The notes below the pieces were generated by a model. It made no database searches, was not told the origin of the DNA, and saw only the letters and a program-made list of their open reading frames with translations. Positions 1-7,163 of a stretch of DNA of 64,000 bases are shown here, one piece after another (within the stretch, counting starts at the first letter, position 1; each line of letters opens with the position of its first letter). The DNA is from an uncultured Oscillospiraceae bacterium (lineage in GTDB: Bacteria > Bacillota > Clostridia > Oscillospirales > Ruminococcaceae): NCBI GenBank assembly GCA_910586535.1, contig CAJUHS010000011.1, forward strand, positions 1 through 64,000, in the 5' to 3' direction. A program made the position numbers and the translations under genes.

Positions 1-166
1 TTTTATCGTAATATAGCTGCTTTGGTTCTTGTGCCCTTTTAAGTGGTTTACAGTCTTCTGCAATTAAGTATGCTTTTTCTTTGGTTTCTAATTCTGATTG
101 TTTGGGTTGGTTTTCTGCGGCTGGATTGTAAGGATTTTTTTATGGAGTGCTATAAATTTGTACTCG

Positions 167-1555
167 TTAATTTTTGCTCTTGATATACTCGTCCATAGCC
201 TTTGCAGCAGTCTTGCCTGCGCCCATAGCAAGAATTACAGTAGCAGCGCCGGTTACAGCGTCGCCGCCCGCATAAACGCCCTCTCTCGAAGTAAGACCGT
301 TCTCATCGGCAACAAAGCAGCCCTTACGGTTAGTCTCCAGACCCTCCGTGGTATTTCTGATAAGCGGGTTGGGAGATGTACCTATAGACATAACAACGCA
401 GTCAACATCCAGAATGAACTCTGAACCTTTCTTCTCCACAGGACTTCTTCTGCCGCTCTCGTCCGGCTCTCCCAGCTCCATTTCAATACATTTCATTCCT
501 GTAACAAGCTTGTGTCCGTCACCGAGAATTTCCACAGGATTATTGAGGGTCTTGAAAATGATACCCTCCTCCTTTGCATGCTCTATCTCCTCGTTACGTG
601 CGGGCATTTCCGCTTCACCGCGGCGGTACACTATGTACACGTTCTCCGCACCGAGACGCTTCGCACATCTTGCCGCGTCCATCGCAACGTTTCCTCCGCC
701 TACCACAGCAACATTTTTAGCGTGCTGAATAGGAGTATCAGAGTTTTCCGTGTAAGCTTTCATAAGGTTTGTACGGGTCAGGAACTCATTCGCCGAATAC
801 ACACCCTTGAGATTCTCGCCGGGAATACCCATAAATCTGGGCAGACCCGCACCCGAACCGATAAAGATTGCTTCAAAACCCTGCTCAAAAAGCTCGTCAA
901 CAGTAATTGTTCTTCCGATAACGGTATTAGTGTTTATAGTTACGCCCAACGCTTTAAGACCGTCTATCTCTTTCTGAACGATAGCCTTTGGCAGACGGAA
1001 CTCGGGAATACCGTACACCAGAACTCCTCCCGCAAGGTGCAGAGCTTCAAATACGGTCACCTCATAGCCGAGACGTGCAAGATCTCCTGCACAGGTAAGA
1101 CCTGCAGGTCCCGCGCCGATAACAGCAGCCTTGTGACCGTTAGGCTCAGGCTTTTTGGCTTCGGCTGTGCTATGCTCGTTGTGCCAGTCGGCAACGAAAC
1201 GCTCCAGTCTGCCGATGCCTACGGGATCGCCCTTGATACCGCGGACGCACTTTCCCTCGCACTGGGTCTCCTGAGGACATACCCGTCCGCATACCGCGGG
1301 CAGCGAGCTCGACGCGCTGATGATATCGTATGCGCCGTCAAAGTCCTCGTCCTTGACCTTTTGGATAAACGCAGGGATGTCAATATTTACGGGACAGCCG
1401 TTCACACAGGGCTTGTTTTTACAATTGAGGCATCTGTTAGCCTCGTCTACCGCAGTCTCCTTGGAGTAGCCGAGAGCGACCTCTTTGAAGTTTTTATTGC
1501 GCACGTTAGGCTCCTGCGCGGGCATTTCATTCTTTTTCAAAGACATATTCGCCAT
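167..1555 (-). CDS. nfnB: NfnB/GltA-type NADPH-dependent oxidoreductase large subunit
   Basis: 462 residues. Together with the next gene this should form the cytoplasmic NfnAB complex, which couples NADH and reduced ferredoxin to NADP+ reduction; the large subunit is also related to glutamate synthase beta subunits. Near residues 40-60 there is a four-cysteine cluster (CLNCKNKPCVNGCP) and a second near 90-105 (CGRVCPQETQCEGKC), both for [4Fe-4S] clusters. An FAD motif (VIGAGPAGL) lies near 145 and an NADPH motif (VVGGGNVAMDAA) near 290. The ATG at 1555 sits one base after the stop of the upstream partner, so translation is probably coupled. Assignment as NfnB rather than glutamate synthase rests on the adjacent flavoprotein. 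Confidence 0.9.
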   Translation of the reverse strand: MANMSLKKNEMPAQEPNVRNKNFKEVALGYSKETAVDEANRCLNCKNKPCVNGCPVNIDIPAFIQKVKDEDFDGAYDIISASSSLPAVCGRVCPQETQCEGKCVRGIKGDPVGIGRLERFVADWHNEHSTAEAKKPEPNGHKAAVIGAGPAGLTCAGDLARLGYEVTVFEALHLAGGVLVYGIPEFRLPKAIVQKEIDGLKALGVTINTNTVIGRTITVDELFEQGFEAIFIGSGAGLPRFMGIPGENLKGVYSANEFLTRTNLMKAYTENSDTPIQHAKNVAVVGGGNVAMDAARCAKRLGAENVYIVYRRGEAEMPARNEEIEHAKEEGIIFKTLNNPVEILGDGHKLVTGMKCIEMELGEPDESGRRSPVEKKGSEFILDVDCVVMSIGTSPNPLIRNTTEGLETNRKGCFVADENGLTSREGVYAGGDAVTGAATVILAMGAGKTAAKAMDEYIKSKN

Positions 1556-1556
1556 T

Positions 1557-2396
1557 TTACTTTACCCCCTTAAAGAGATTGCATACTTCCTCGTGCTTCT
1601 GACGCTCGAAGGTTTTGTACATTGCGCTGCGCTCCATAGCTTCGTCGAAATCAACAAGGTGTCCGTCGAAATCTGGACCGTCAACGCAGGCAAATTTTGT
1701 CTCTCCACCGACAGTAAGACGGCAGCCGCCGCACATTCCCGTACCGTCTATCATGATCGGGTTCATGGAAACCACGGTCTTTATACCGTACTGCTTTGTG
1801 AGTGCGCAGACGAATTTCATCATTATCAGCGGACCGATAGCGATCACCTCGTCGTACTTCTCTCCGCTTTCGATAAGCTGTTTAAGAGCGTCGGTAACAA
1901 GACCCTTAGTACCGTGAGAACCGTCGTCTGTCATCATGCAGAGCTTATCGGAAACCTCATTGAACTCGTCCTCAAGAATAACAAGATCCTTATTTCTGAA
2001 TCCGACTATAGAATGTACCTCGCAGCCGCTGCTGTGAAGCTTCTTTGCAATAGGAAACGCAATTGCGCAGCCCACGCCGCCGCCCACAACGGCAACCTTT
2101 TTAAGTCCCTCGGTATGAGAGGGAACGCCCAAAGGTCCCACAAAATCCTGAATGGATTCGCCCTCGTTCTTTTGACCCAGCTTTTCTGTAGTAGCCCCCA
2201 CTATCTGGAAGATAATAGTTACAGTACCCTTCTCTCTGTCAAAATCCGCAACAGTAAGGGGTATACGCTCGCCGTTCTCGTCAACTCTCAGGATAATGAA
2301 CTGACCCGGTTCAGCCTTTTTGGCTACCATTGGAGCGTCTATATCCATAAGTGTGACTGTAGGATTAAGAACCTTTTTTTTGACAATTTTATACAT
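1557..2396 (-). CDS. nfnA: NfnA-type FAD/[2Fe-2S] subunit (sulfide dehydrogenase / ferredoxin-NADP+ reductase alpha)
   Basis: 279 residues, the usual length. The N-terminal half is a ferredoxin-reductase FAD domain (EPGQFIILRV near 30) and the middle carries a nucleotide motif (VAVVGGGVGCA). Near the C-terminus four cysteines (GMCGGCRLTVGG, then FACVDGPDF) fit the [2Fe-2S] site seen in NfnA and dihydroorotate dehydrogenase electron-transfer subunits. It is first in a two-gene unit with the large subunit directly downstream. A DHODH electron-transfer protein is the main alternative, but no pyrD is adjacent and the partner is the GltA-like protein, which supports NfnAB. Confidence 0.88.
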   Translation of the reverse strand: MYKIVKKKVLNPTVTLMDIDAPMVAKKAEPGQFIILRVDENGERIPLTVADFDREKGTVTIIFQIVGATTEKLGQKNEGESIQDFVGPLGVPSHTEGLKKVAVVGGGVGCAIAFPIAKKLHSSGCEVHSIVGFRNKDLVILEDEFNEVSDKLCMMTDDGSHGTKGLVTDALKQLIESGEKYDEVIAIGPLIMMKFVCALTKQYGIKTVVSMNPIMIDGTGMCGGCRLTVGGETKFACVDGPDFDGHLVDFDEAMERSAMYKTFERQKHEEVCNLFKGVK

Positions 2397-2430
2397 TATC
2401 TCATTCCTTTGCTATTAGATTATTAGAGGA

Positions 2431-2477
2431 AAAATGCAGGATTAGGCAGTCGCTTCGCCCCATGCCCTTGCATTGCC
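2431..2477 (-). terminator. probable intrinsic terminator of the SDR gene
   Basis: On the minus strand, AATGCA and GGGCA pair with TGCC and TGCATT around a loop, followed by a short T run. It lies just past the SDR stop and before nfnA, so it may separate the two units. Confidence 0.5.
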
Positions 2478-2480
2478 CTT

Positions 2481-3281
2481 TTACGGTCTCTGACCCATAC
2501 CGCCCTCGAGAGTTATGGTTTCGCCTGTCATATACTTGAAGTCGGGAGAAGCAAGCTGTACGCACACTCTGCCGATCTCCAGCTCGGAATTTCCGTAATG
2601 ACCCATGGGAGGCATATGAACGTTAGCCTTGAAAGCGTCGGGATAAGCGTCCTGGAACTGTTCAAGCTGTGCTGTCCACGCAAGAGGACAAACGATGTTA
2701 ACATTAATGCCGTCCTTGCCCCATTCGGTAGCCGCAACTCTCGTAAGACCGCGTATACCTTCCTTGGCAGCGGCGTAGGAGCACTGACCGAAATTACCGA
2801 AAAGACCCGCTCCCGAAGCAAAGTTGATGACCGAGCCCTTTGTTTCTTTAAGATAAGGATAGCAGGCTTTCATATAATAGAACGTAGCGTAAAGTCCCGA
2901 ATACATGGCAAGATTGAACTGCTCGGTGGTGTGCTCTGCAAGCGTAACGCCCGAAGCGGAAGCCTGTGCGTTATTAATTAGCACGTCGATACGTCCGAAG
3001 GTTTCAATGGTCTTGTCAATAACATTTTTTACCACAGCTTCGTTATCACTGCCATCGCTTACATCAGCCTGAACGGTCAGCACCTTAATGCCGTACAGTC
3101 TTTCAAGCTCCTCCTTGGCGTCCTCAAGTTTTTTCACATTACGACCCGTGATAACCAGATTCGCACCCTCCTTGGCATAGGCGGTAGCAATACCGTAGCC
3201 GATAGAACCGCAGCTTCCGTCTTTAAGGACAGCTCTTCCGGCTCCTGTGATAATCGCGGTTTTACCTGTGAGATGACCCAT
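2481..3281 (-). CDS. SDR-family NAD(P)-dependent oxidoreductase
   Basis: 266 residues, one classical short-chain dehydrogenase domain. Catalytic Ser156, Tyr169 and Lys173 are present (INFASGAG and YAAAK). The cofactor loop is odd: the usual TGxxxGxG is stretched, with TGAGR at 12-16 and GSIGYG only at 25-30, a lengthening of about eight residues. The NNAG motif reads NNAQ at 103-106. Closest in type to 3-oxoacyl-ACP reductase or acyl-CoA related SDRs; the substrate cannot be read from sequence. The ATG has an AAGGA Shine-Dalgarno. It is transcribed alone on the minus strand, with a hairpin separating it from nfnAB. Confidence 0.85.
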   Translation of the reverse strand: MGHLTGKTAIITGAGRAVLKDGSCGSIGYGIATAYAKEGANLVITGRNVKKLEDAKEELERLYGIKVLTVQADVSDGSDNEAVVKNVIDKTIETFGRIDVLINNAQASASGVTLAEHTTEQFNLAMYSGLYATFYYMKACYPYLKETKGSVINFASGAGLFGNFGQCSYAAAKEGIRGLTRVAATEWGKDGINVNIVCPLAWTAQLEQFQDAYPDAFKANVHMPPMGHYGNSELEIGRVCVQLASPDFKYMTGETITLEGGMGQRP

Positions 3282-3358
3282 TTAATACCATTCCTTTCTA
3301 TTTTTATGCGAATCTTTTCCACAGCAGAGATTTTTCCGCCGATAAAAAGCTCACGCAA

Positions 3359-3386
3359 ATTTTAACAAATTAGACAAAAAAACCAA
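3359..3386 (-). promoter_or_regulatory. weak candidate promoter for the SDR gene
   Basis: Minus-strand TTGGTT (3381-3386), 16 bases, then TAAAAT (3359-3364). It sits about 75 bases upstream of the SDR start. Consensus match is moderate only. Confidence 0.35.
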
Positions 3387-3428
3387 ATTTTACCCTCGTC
3401 AATTCATACAATGTATATTATAACTCTA

Positions 3429-4187
3429 TTAAATGAGATTGTCAAGAGATAAACGATATAAAAAACTGTTTCCTCTTTTTCCGACTCTCTCGACTGCTCC
3501 GGCGGCAGTCAGCACGTTTAGCACATAGGAAGCATAGTTTCTACCAACGCTGCTCAGAGAACCAAAATCTGCCGATGTAAACTCTTCGGGAAGCTCTTTC
3601 GGAATGAAATATTCCCAGTCATGCAGACCGTCTATATGTATCTCGTCAACAAGCTCAAGCGGTATCCTGTCATACCTGACATAGCCGCGCCGCCTGCCCC
3701 TTTTCAGACCCTCGGTCTCGGGAGGTCTGCGGTATTCCTCCACGTCCAGCATAACTATACACAAACGGAAATTTTCGTGATTCAGAAACTGCTTTATCTT
3801 ATAAAGCTCGGGAAAAGCGTCCCAAGGCTTTCCTTTGGCGGGAGACTTGCGCTTTCTTCCCTGTTCGCCTGTTTCCGGGTCGATGGAAATTATCCATTTC
3901 TGTCTCGCTATAGGGTAAACCACAGTTACTCTGCTTACAGCTAAAAAGGCTTCGAGCTTTTTTCTCAGCCTTGCGAAATCTCCCGTTTGTATCTCAATAA
4001 TGCCGTCCTCGCCGACTATATCCGCCACAAAGCCACCAACCCTGCTTTCGTGGCTGTCCGCATATGGTTCAAAATAATTTTTCAGCACCGCGTGAACAGT
4101 CTTTTCACCGTATGTACCTATTCCCGCGCGGACGTGTTCGCCGTTCAGCACCTTGCTTCTTGCTTCGTAAAATCTTTGTCTGTCCAC
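3429..4187 (-). CDS. uncharacterised protein with PD-(D/E)XK nuclease-like segment
   Basis: 252 residues, family not recognised. Around residues 50-70 a strand-rich stretch reads GGFVADIVGEDGIIEIQTGDF; the D...E-x-Q arrangement followed by a basic helix (ARLRKKLEAFL) resembles the core of PD-(D/E)XK nucleases. The middle is basic (RKRKSPAKGK), and the C-terminal third looks like a small winged-helix domain (YASYVLNVLTAAGAVERVG). The start is GTG at 4187, eight bases after GGAGG. A good promoter lies directly upstream. Function inferred only as nucleic-acid related; no partner gene nearby suggests a pathway. Confidence 0.6.
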   Translation of the reverse strand: MDRQRFYEARSKVLNGEHVRAGIGTYGEKTVHAVLKNYFEPYADSHESRVGGFVADIVGEDGIIEIQTGDFARLRKKLEAFLAVSRVTVVYPIARQKWIISIDPETGEQGRKRKSPAKGKPWDAFPELYKIKQFLNHENFRLCIVMLDVEEYRRPPETEGLKRGRRRGYVRYDRIPLELVDEIHIDGLHDWEYFIPKELPEEFTSADFGSLSSVGRNYASYVLNVLTAAGAVERVGKRGNSFLYRLSLDNLI

Positions 4188-4209
4188 TTTGCTTACCTCC
4201 GTTTTTTAC

Positions 4210-4238
4210 ATTATATCACATTTCCCGTCTTCAATCAA
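4210..4238 (-). promoter_or_regulatory. promoter for the nuclease-like gene
   Basis: Minus-strand TTGATT (4233-4238), 17-base spacer, TATAAT (4210-4215), about 23 bases before the gene's start. It directly follows the terminator of the Asn/Gln-rich gene. Confidence 0.7.
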
Positions 4239-4271
4239 GAAAAAAAGCAGTCCCCGACATACGGGAACTGC
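4239..4271 (-). terminator. intrinsic terminator of the Asn/Gln-rich gene
   Basis: Minus-strand stem GCAGTTCCCG / CGGGGACTGC with a five-base loop, followed by a run of seven T. It lies about 25 bases past the stop of the small gene. Confidence 0.85.
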
Positions 4272-4294
4272 TTCGTTTAAGAAAGGGACAAGGC

Positions 4295-4450
4295 TTACTT
4301 GTTATCCTGATTGTTGATGCGGTTGTTCTGCTGGTTCTGGTTGTTGCGGTTGTTCTGCTGATTCTGATTGTTCTGGTTGTTCTGATTATTCTGCTGGTTC
4401 TGGTTGCTGCGGTTGTTCTGCTGGTTCTGGTTATTGTTCTGATTGCTCAT
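4295..4450 (-). CDS. 51-residue protein made almost only of Asn and Gln
   Basis: Too short for most gene callers. The reading frame encodes MSNQNNNQNQQNNRSNQNQ... to ...NNRINNQDNK: short N/Q runs broken by an Arg at intervals, with one Ser, one Ile, and Asp and Lys near the end. There is no hydrophobic segment or signal. Expression signals are complete: AAAGGAGAG a few bases before the ATG, a 5' UTR hairpin (4475-4499) and a strong terminator (4239-4271), so it is very likely a real gene. N/Q-only chains are prion-like or matrix-like; small N/Q-rich proteins also occur in spore coats. Function unknown. The opposite strand reads as a Leu/Val-only ORF, which is a shadow. Confidence 0.7.
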   Translation of the reverse strand: MSNQNNNQNQQNNRSNQNQQNNQNNQNNQNQQNNRNNQNQQNNRINNQDNK

Positions 4451-4474
4451 TTTTTCGCTCTCCTTTTATTTTTT

Positions 4475-4499
4475 CTCCGTATATTTTAATTTTACGGAG
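4475..4499 (-). promoter_or_regulatory. 5' UTR hairpin of the Asn/Gln-rich gene
   Basis: CTCCGTA and TACGGAG form a perfect 7-bp stem around an A/T loop, 25 bases before the start codon on the minus strand. It may stabilise the short mRNA. Confidence 0.5.
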
Positions 4500-4517
4500 C
4501 CAAATTATACACAACGC

Positions 4518-4546
4518 TTGAAAATCAAGAAAACATGGTGTATAAT
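4518..4546 (+). promoter_or_regulatory. promoter for malQ
   Basis: TTGAAA (4518-4523), 17 bases, TATAAT (4541-4546), about 30 bases before the chosen malQ start. Confidence 0.75.
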
Positions 4547-4577
4547 GATATTAATTATTTGCAAAGGAATGATGTTT

Positions 4578-6110
4578 ATGCATAGCAGCGGAATTTTGCT
4601 TCATATTTCCAGTTTGCCCGGAAGATACGGCATAGGCACTCTCGGATTTCAGGCAAAAAAATTTGTGGATTTCCTTGTTAAAAGCGGTCAGGAATACTGG
4701 CAGATACTTCCTATAGGGCCTACGGGCTTCGGCGATTCCCCCTACCAAAGCTATTCTGCATTTGCGGGAAATCCCCTGCTTATCGACCTCGACGCTCTCA
4801 TTGCCGAGGGTCTGATAAGCGCGGACGACCACGATCTTCAGGTCATTGAAAAAAAACGGGATTTTATCGATTACGCCCAGCTTGACAGCTTCAAGCAGAT
4901 AGTACTGAAAAAAGCCTGCACTTCATTTTTTGCGGTATCCGACAGCGAAAAGCTGCGCAGCTTTGAAAAATTCTGCGCCGACAACGCTTTCTGGCTGGAG
5001 GACTACGCTCTGTTCACCGCGCTGAAAAAGAACTTCCGCAATATAATGTGGACTGAATGGGACGACGATATACGTCTGCGCCTGCCCGAATCCATGAAGC
5101 GCTACTCCGAAGAACTTGCGGAGGAGGTAAAGTGCGTAAAATTCATTCAGTACAAATTTTTTGAACAGTACTTTGAACTGAAACGCTATGCAAATTCAAA
5201 GGGTGTGAAGCTGTACGGCGATATGCCAATTTACGTTTCCATGGACAGCGCGGACATCTGGTCGGCTCCCGAGCTTTTCATGCTGGACGTTAACAGACGT
5301 CCCACAAAGGTGGCTGGCTGTCCTCCCGACGAATTTTCGCCTACAGGACAGCTTTGGGGAAATCCTTTGTACGACTGGGATTACATGGAACTGACAAACT
5401 ATAAATGGTGGATATCCCGCGTCAAGTATTCGGGAGAGCTTTTCGACCTGACCCGCATTGACCATTTCCGCGGCTTTGAAAGTTTCTATGCAATACCCTA
5501 CGGAAACGAGACCGCAGAGATCGGAGAATGGCTGCCCGGACCGTCCATGAAGCTTTTCAAAGCAGTAAAATCCGCCCTCGGAAACGTTAAGCTTGTAGCG
5601 GAGGACTTGGGCTTCCTTACCGCAGACGTGAGAAAAATGCTCAGGGAATCGGGTTTCCCCGGAATGAACGTACTGGAGTTCGCTTTCGGAGGGGACGACA
5701 GCAGCTATCTTCCACACAATTATGTAAAAAACAGCGTAACATATATAGGCACCCACGACAACGACACGGCCCTCGGCTGGTACAACAGTGCGGATAAGTC
5801 CACCCGGAAAAACGCCAAAAAATATATGTCTCTTTCCAAAAAGGAGGGCGCAAACTGGGGCATGATCAGAACTGCCTACGCAAGCGTTTCCGACCTTGCC
5901 GTGATCCAGATGCAGGACTTTTTAGGTCTCGGCTCCGAGGCAAGAATGAACATTCCCTCCACTATCGGCAACGGAAACTGGGCTTGGCGGCTGGACGAGA
6001 ACGATCTTACCGGCAAGCTGGCGGAAAAAATACTGAAATACACAAAGCGGTACTTCCGAGCTCCCGTCAGAAGAAAAGTAAAGGTCAGAGTCAAAACAAA
6101 ATCCGACTGA
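4578..6110 (+). CDS. malQ: 4-alpha-glucanotransferase (amylomaltase)
   Basis: 510 residues from the chosen ATG at 4578, nine bases after AAAGGA; this gives MHSSGILLHISSLPG, the usual MalQ N-terminus, and an upstream extension would be spurious. GH77 family enzyme that moves maltodextrin segments between alpha-1,4-glucans in the cytosol. Family landmarks: GDMPIYV near 215, FDLTRIDHFRGF with the nucleophile Asp near 300, AEDLG near 350 and IGTHDNDT near 400. It is followed after 38 bases by an HD phosphohydrolase, probably on the same transcript. The C-terminus is basic (RRKVKVRVKTK), which is a little unusual. Confidence 0.93.
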   Translation: MHSSGILLHISSLPGRYGIGTLGFQAKKFVDFLVKSGQEYWQILPIGPTGFGDSPYQSYSAFAGNPLLIDLDALIAEGLISADDHDLQVIEKKRDFIDYAQLDSFKQIVLKKACTSFFAVSDSEKLRSFEKFCADNAFWLEDYALFTALKKNFRNIMWTEWDDDIRLRLPESMKRYSEELAEEVKCVKFIQYKFFEQYFELKRYANSKGVKLYGDMPIYVSMDSADIWSAPELFMLDVNRRPTKVAGCPPDEFSPTGQLWGNPLYDWDYMELTNYKWWISRVKYSGELFDLTRIDHFRGFESFYAIPYGNETAEIGEWLPGPSMKLFKAVKSALGNVKLVAEDLGFLTADVRKMLRESGFPGMNVLEFAFGGDDSSYLPHNYVKNSVTYIGTHDNDTALGWYNSADKSTRKNAKKYMSLSKKEGANWGMIRTAYASVSDLAVIQMQDFLGLGSEARMNIPSTIGNGNWAWRLDENDLTGKLAEKILKYTKRYFRAPVRRKVKVRVKTKSD

Positions 6111-6148
6111 AACGCTTAACCGAAACTGCCAGAAAGGAACTTTTTCAG

Positions 6149-6817
6149 ATGAGCAGCATTGTGACATACGAGTATATCTGCCGCAACCCCGACATACGCA
6201 CATACATTAAAAACGCCGACGCCGCAGTGGAGGCGCAGGGCTACACAGAGCACTCCTTTGCCCACGTCGAAAAATCTGCGGCGACGGTCGAAATGATACT
6301 GACAACGCTGAATTATCCCTCCCGTACAATTGAATTGGGAAAGATCGCCGCGTATCTGCACGATATCGGAAATGTTATAAACCGTATTGACCACGCTCAG
6401 AGCGGCGCGGTAATGGCTTTCCGTCTGCTGGACAACCTGAATATGCCCGCCGAGGAAATATGCGCGATAATTTCGGCGATAGGAAACCATGACGAATCTA
6501 CCGCACAGCCGCTTAACGCGGTCTCAGCCGCGCTTATCATCGCCGACAAAACCGACGTGCGCCGAAGCCGCGTAAGAAACGCCGACATGAAAAGCTTCGA
6601 TATCCATGACCGTGTAAACTACGCTGTGGAAAAGTCAGACCTGTTTTTCGGAGCGGACAAAACCTCCCTGATACTTGAATTGGAAATAGACACAAATATT
6701 GCTTCTGTCATGGAATACTTTGAGATATTCCTCCAGAGAATGATCCTTTGTAAACGCTCGGCAGAGTTTCTCGGTGTAAAATTCCGTCTGCGGATAAACG
6801 GCGGAGAAATAATTTAA
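6149..6817 (+). CDS. HD-domain phosphohydrolase
   Basis: 222 residues from the ATG at 6149, preceded by AAAGGAA. Metal-binding HD signature: His in SFAHVEKS, HD in YLHDIGN, His in IGNHDE and the final Asp in ADKTD. Such proteins cleave phosphoester bonds in nucleotides or signal nucleotides; the substrate is not readable here. A basic and acidic C-terminal half follows the HD fold. Likely co-transcribed with malQ, although no metabolic link is evident. A longer reading into the malQ 3' end exists but lacks a ribosome site. Confidence 0.8.
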   Translation: MSSIVTYEYICRNPDIRTYIKNADAAVEAQGYTEHSFAHVEKSAATVEMILTTLNYPSRTIELGKIAAYLHDIGNVINRIDHAQSGAVMAFRLLDNLNMPAEEICAIISAIGNHDESTAQPLNAVSAALIIADKTDVRRSRVRNADMKSFDIHDRVNYAVEKSDLFFGADKTSLILELEIDTNIASVMEYFEIFLQRMILCKRSAEFLGVKFRLRINGGEII

Positions 6818-6925
6818 AACCACCTGTGAATTTCAGCGCCGCACGTTTGTAAAGCCGTATACAACGGAATAGGACATTCCTGTCTCCGCATAAGCTTTAA
6901 TGCTAACGCAGAGGGGGGAAACACA

Positions 6926-7123
6926 GTGCCGGCAGCAGAGGTGATCCATGACAGGCACGGCGGTATCGTCTATATCATGACAGACGTGCTTGAAACGCTT
7001 TGCGATGACGAAATAAAGGAAAACTGTAGAAAAATGATGAAAAAAGCTGCGGAAATAAGTGAAAAAAGCGCTGTCCTCAGTCTCAAACGCAGCATAGGAT
7101 ATTATGAGTCAAATGCCCCATAA
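6926..7123 (+). CDS. small hypothetical protein (65 aa), uncertain
   Basis: Starts with GTG at 6926, closely preceded by GAGGGGGG. The sequence is hydrophilic with a short predicted helix (DEIKENCRKMMKKAAEISEKSA). No family recognised. It ends just before a strong bidirectional hairpin (7129-7162). Base use resembles neighbouring coding DNA, which gives modest support. Confidence 0.35.
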   Translation: MPAAEVIHDRHGGIVYIMTDVLETLCDDEIKENCRKMMKKAAEISEKSAVLSLKRSIGYYESNAP

Positions 7124-7128
7124 AGGAA

Positions 7129-7162
7129 AAACGGCAGTATCTTAGTTAGGTACTGCCGTTTC
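7129..7162 (-). terminator. terminator between the 65-aa ORF and recN
   Basis: AACGGCAGTA / TACTGCCGTT stem with an 11-base loop; T run on the minus strand just past recN's stop. It can also serve the plus strand. Confidence 0.85.
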
Positions 7163-7163
7163 A

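Noticed and set aside
512..1573. 353-codon plus-strand ORF over nfnB
   Set aside because: Antisense to a clear nfnB gene; composition is that of a shadow frame, with no ribosome site.
4295..4450. repetitive Asn/Gln codons as a CRISPR-like or satellite repeat
   Set aside because: Units are irregular and explained fully by a coding frame.
4064..4489. Leu/Val-only 'membrane protein' on the plus strand
   Set aside because: It is the complement of the Asn/Gln codon run; the minus strand has the ribosome site, leader hairpin and terminator.
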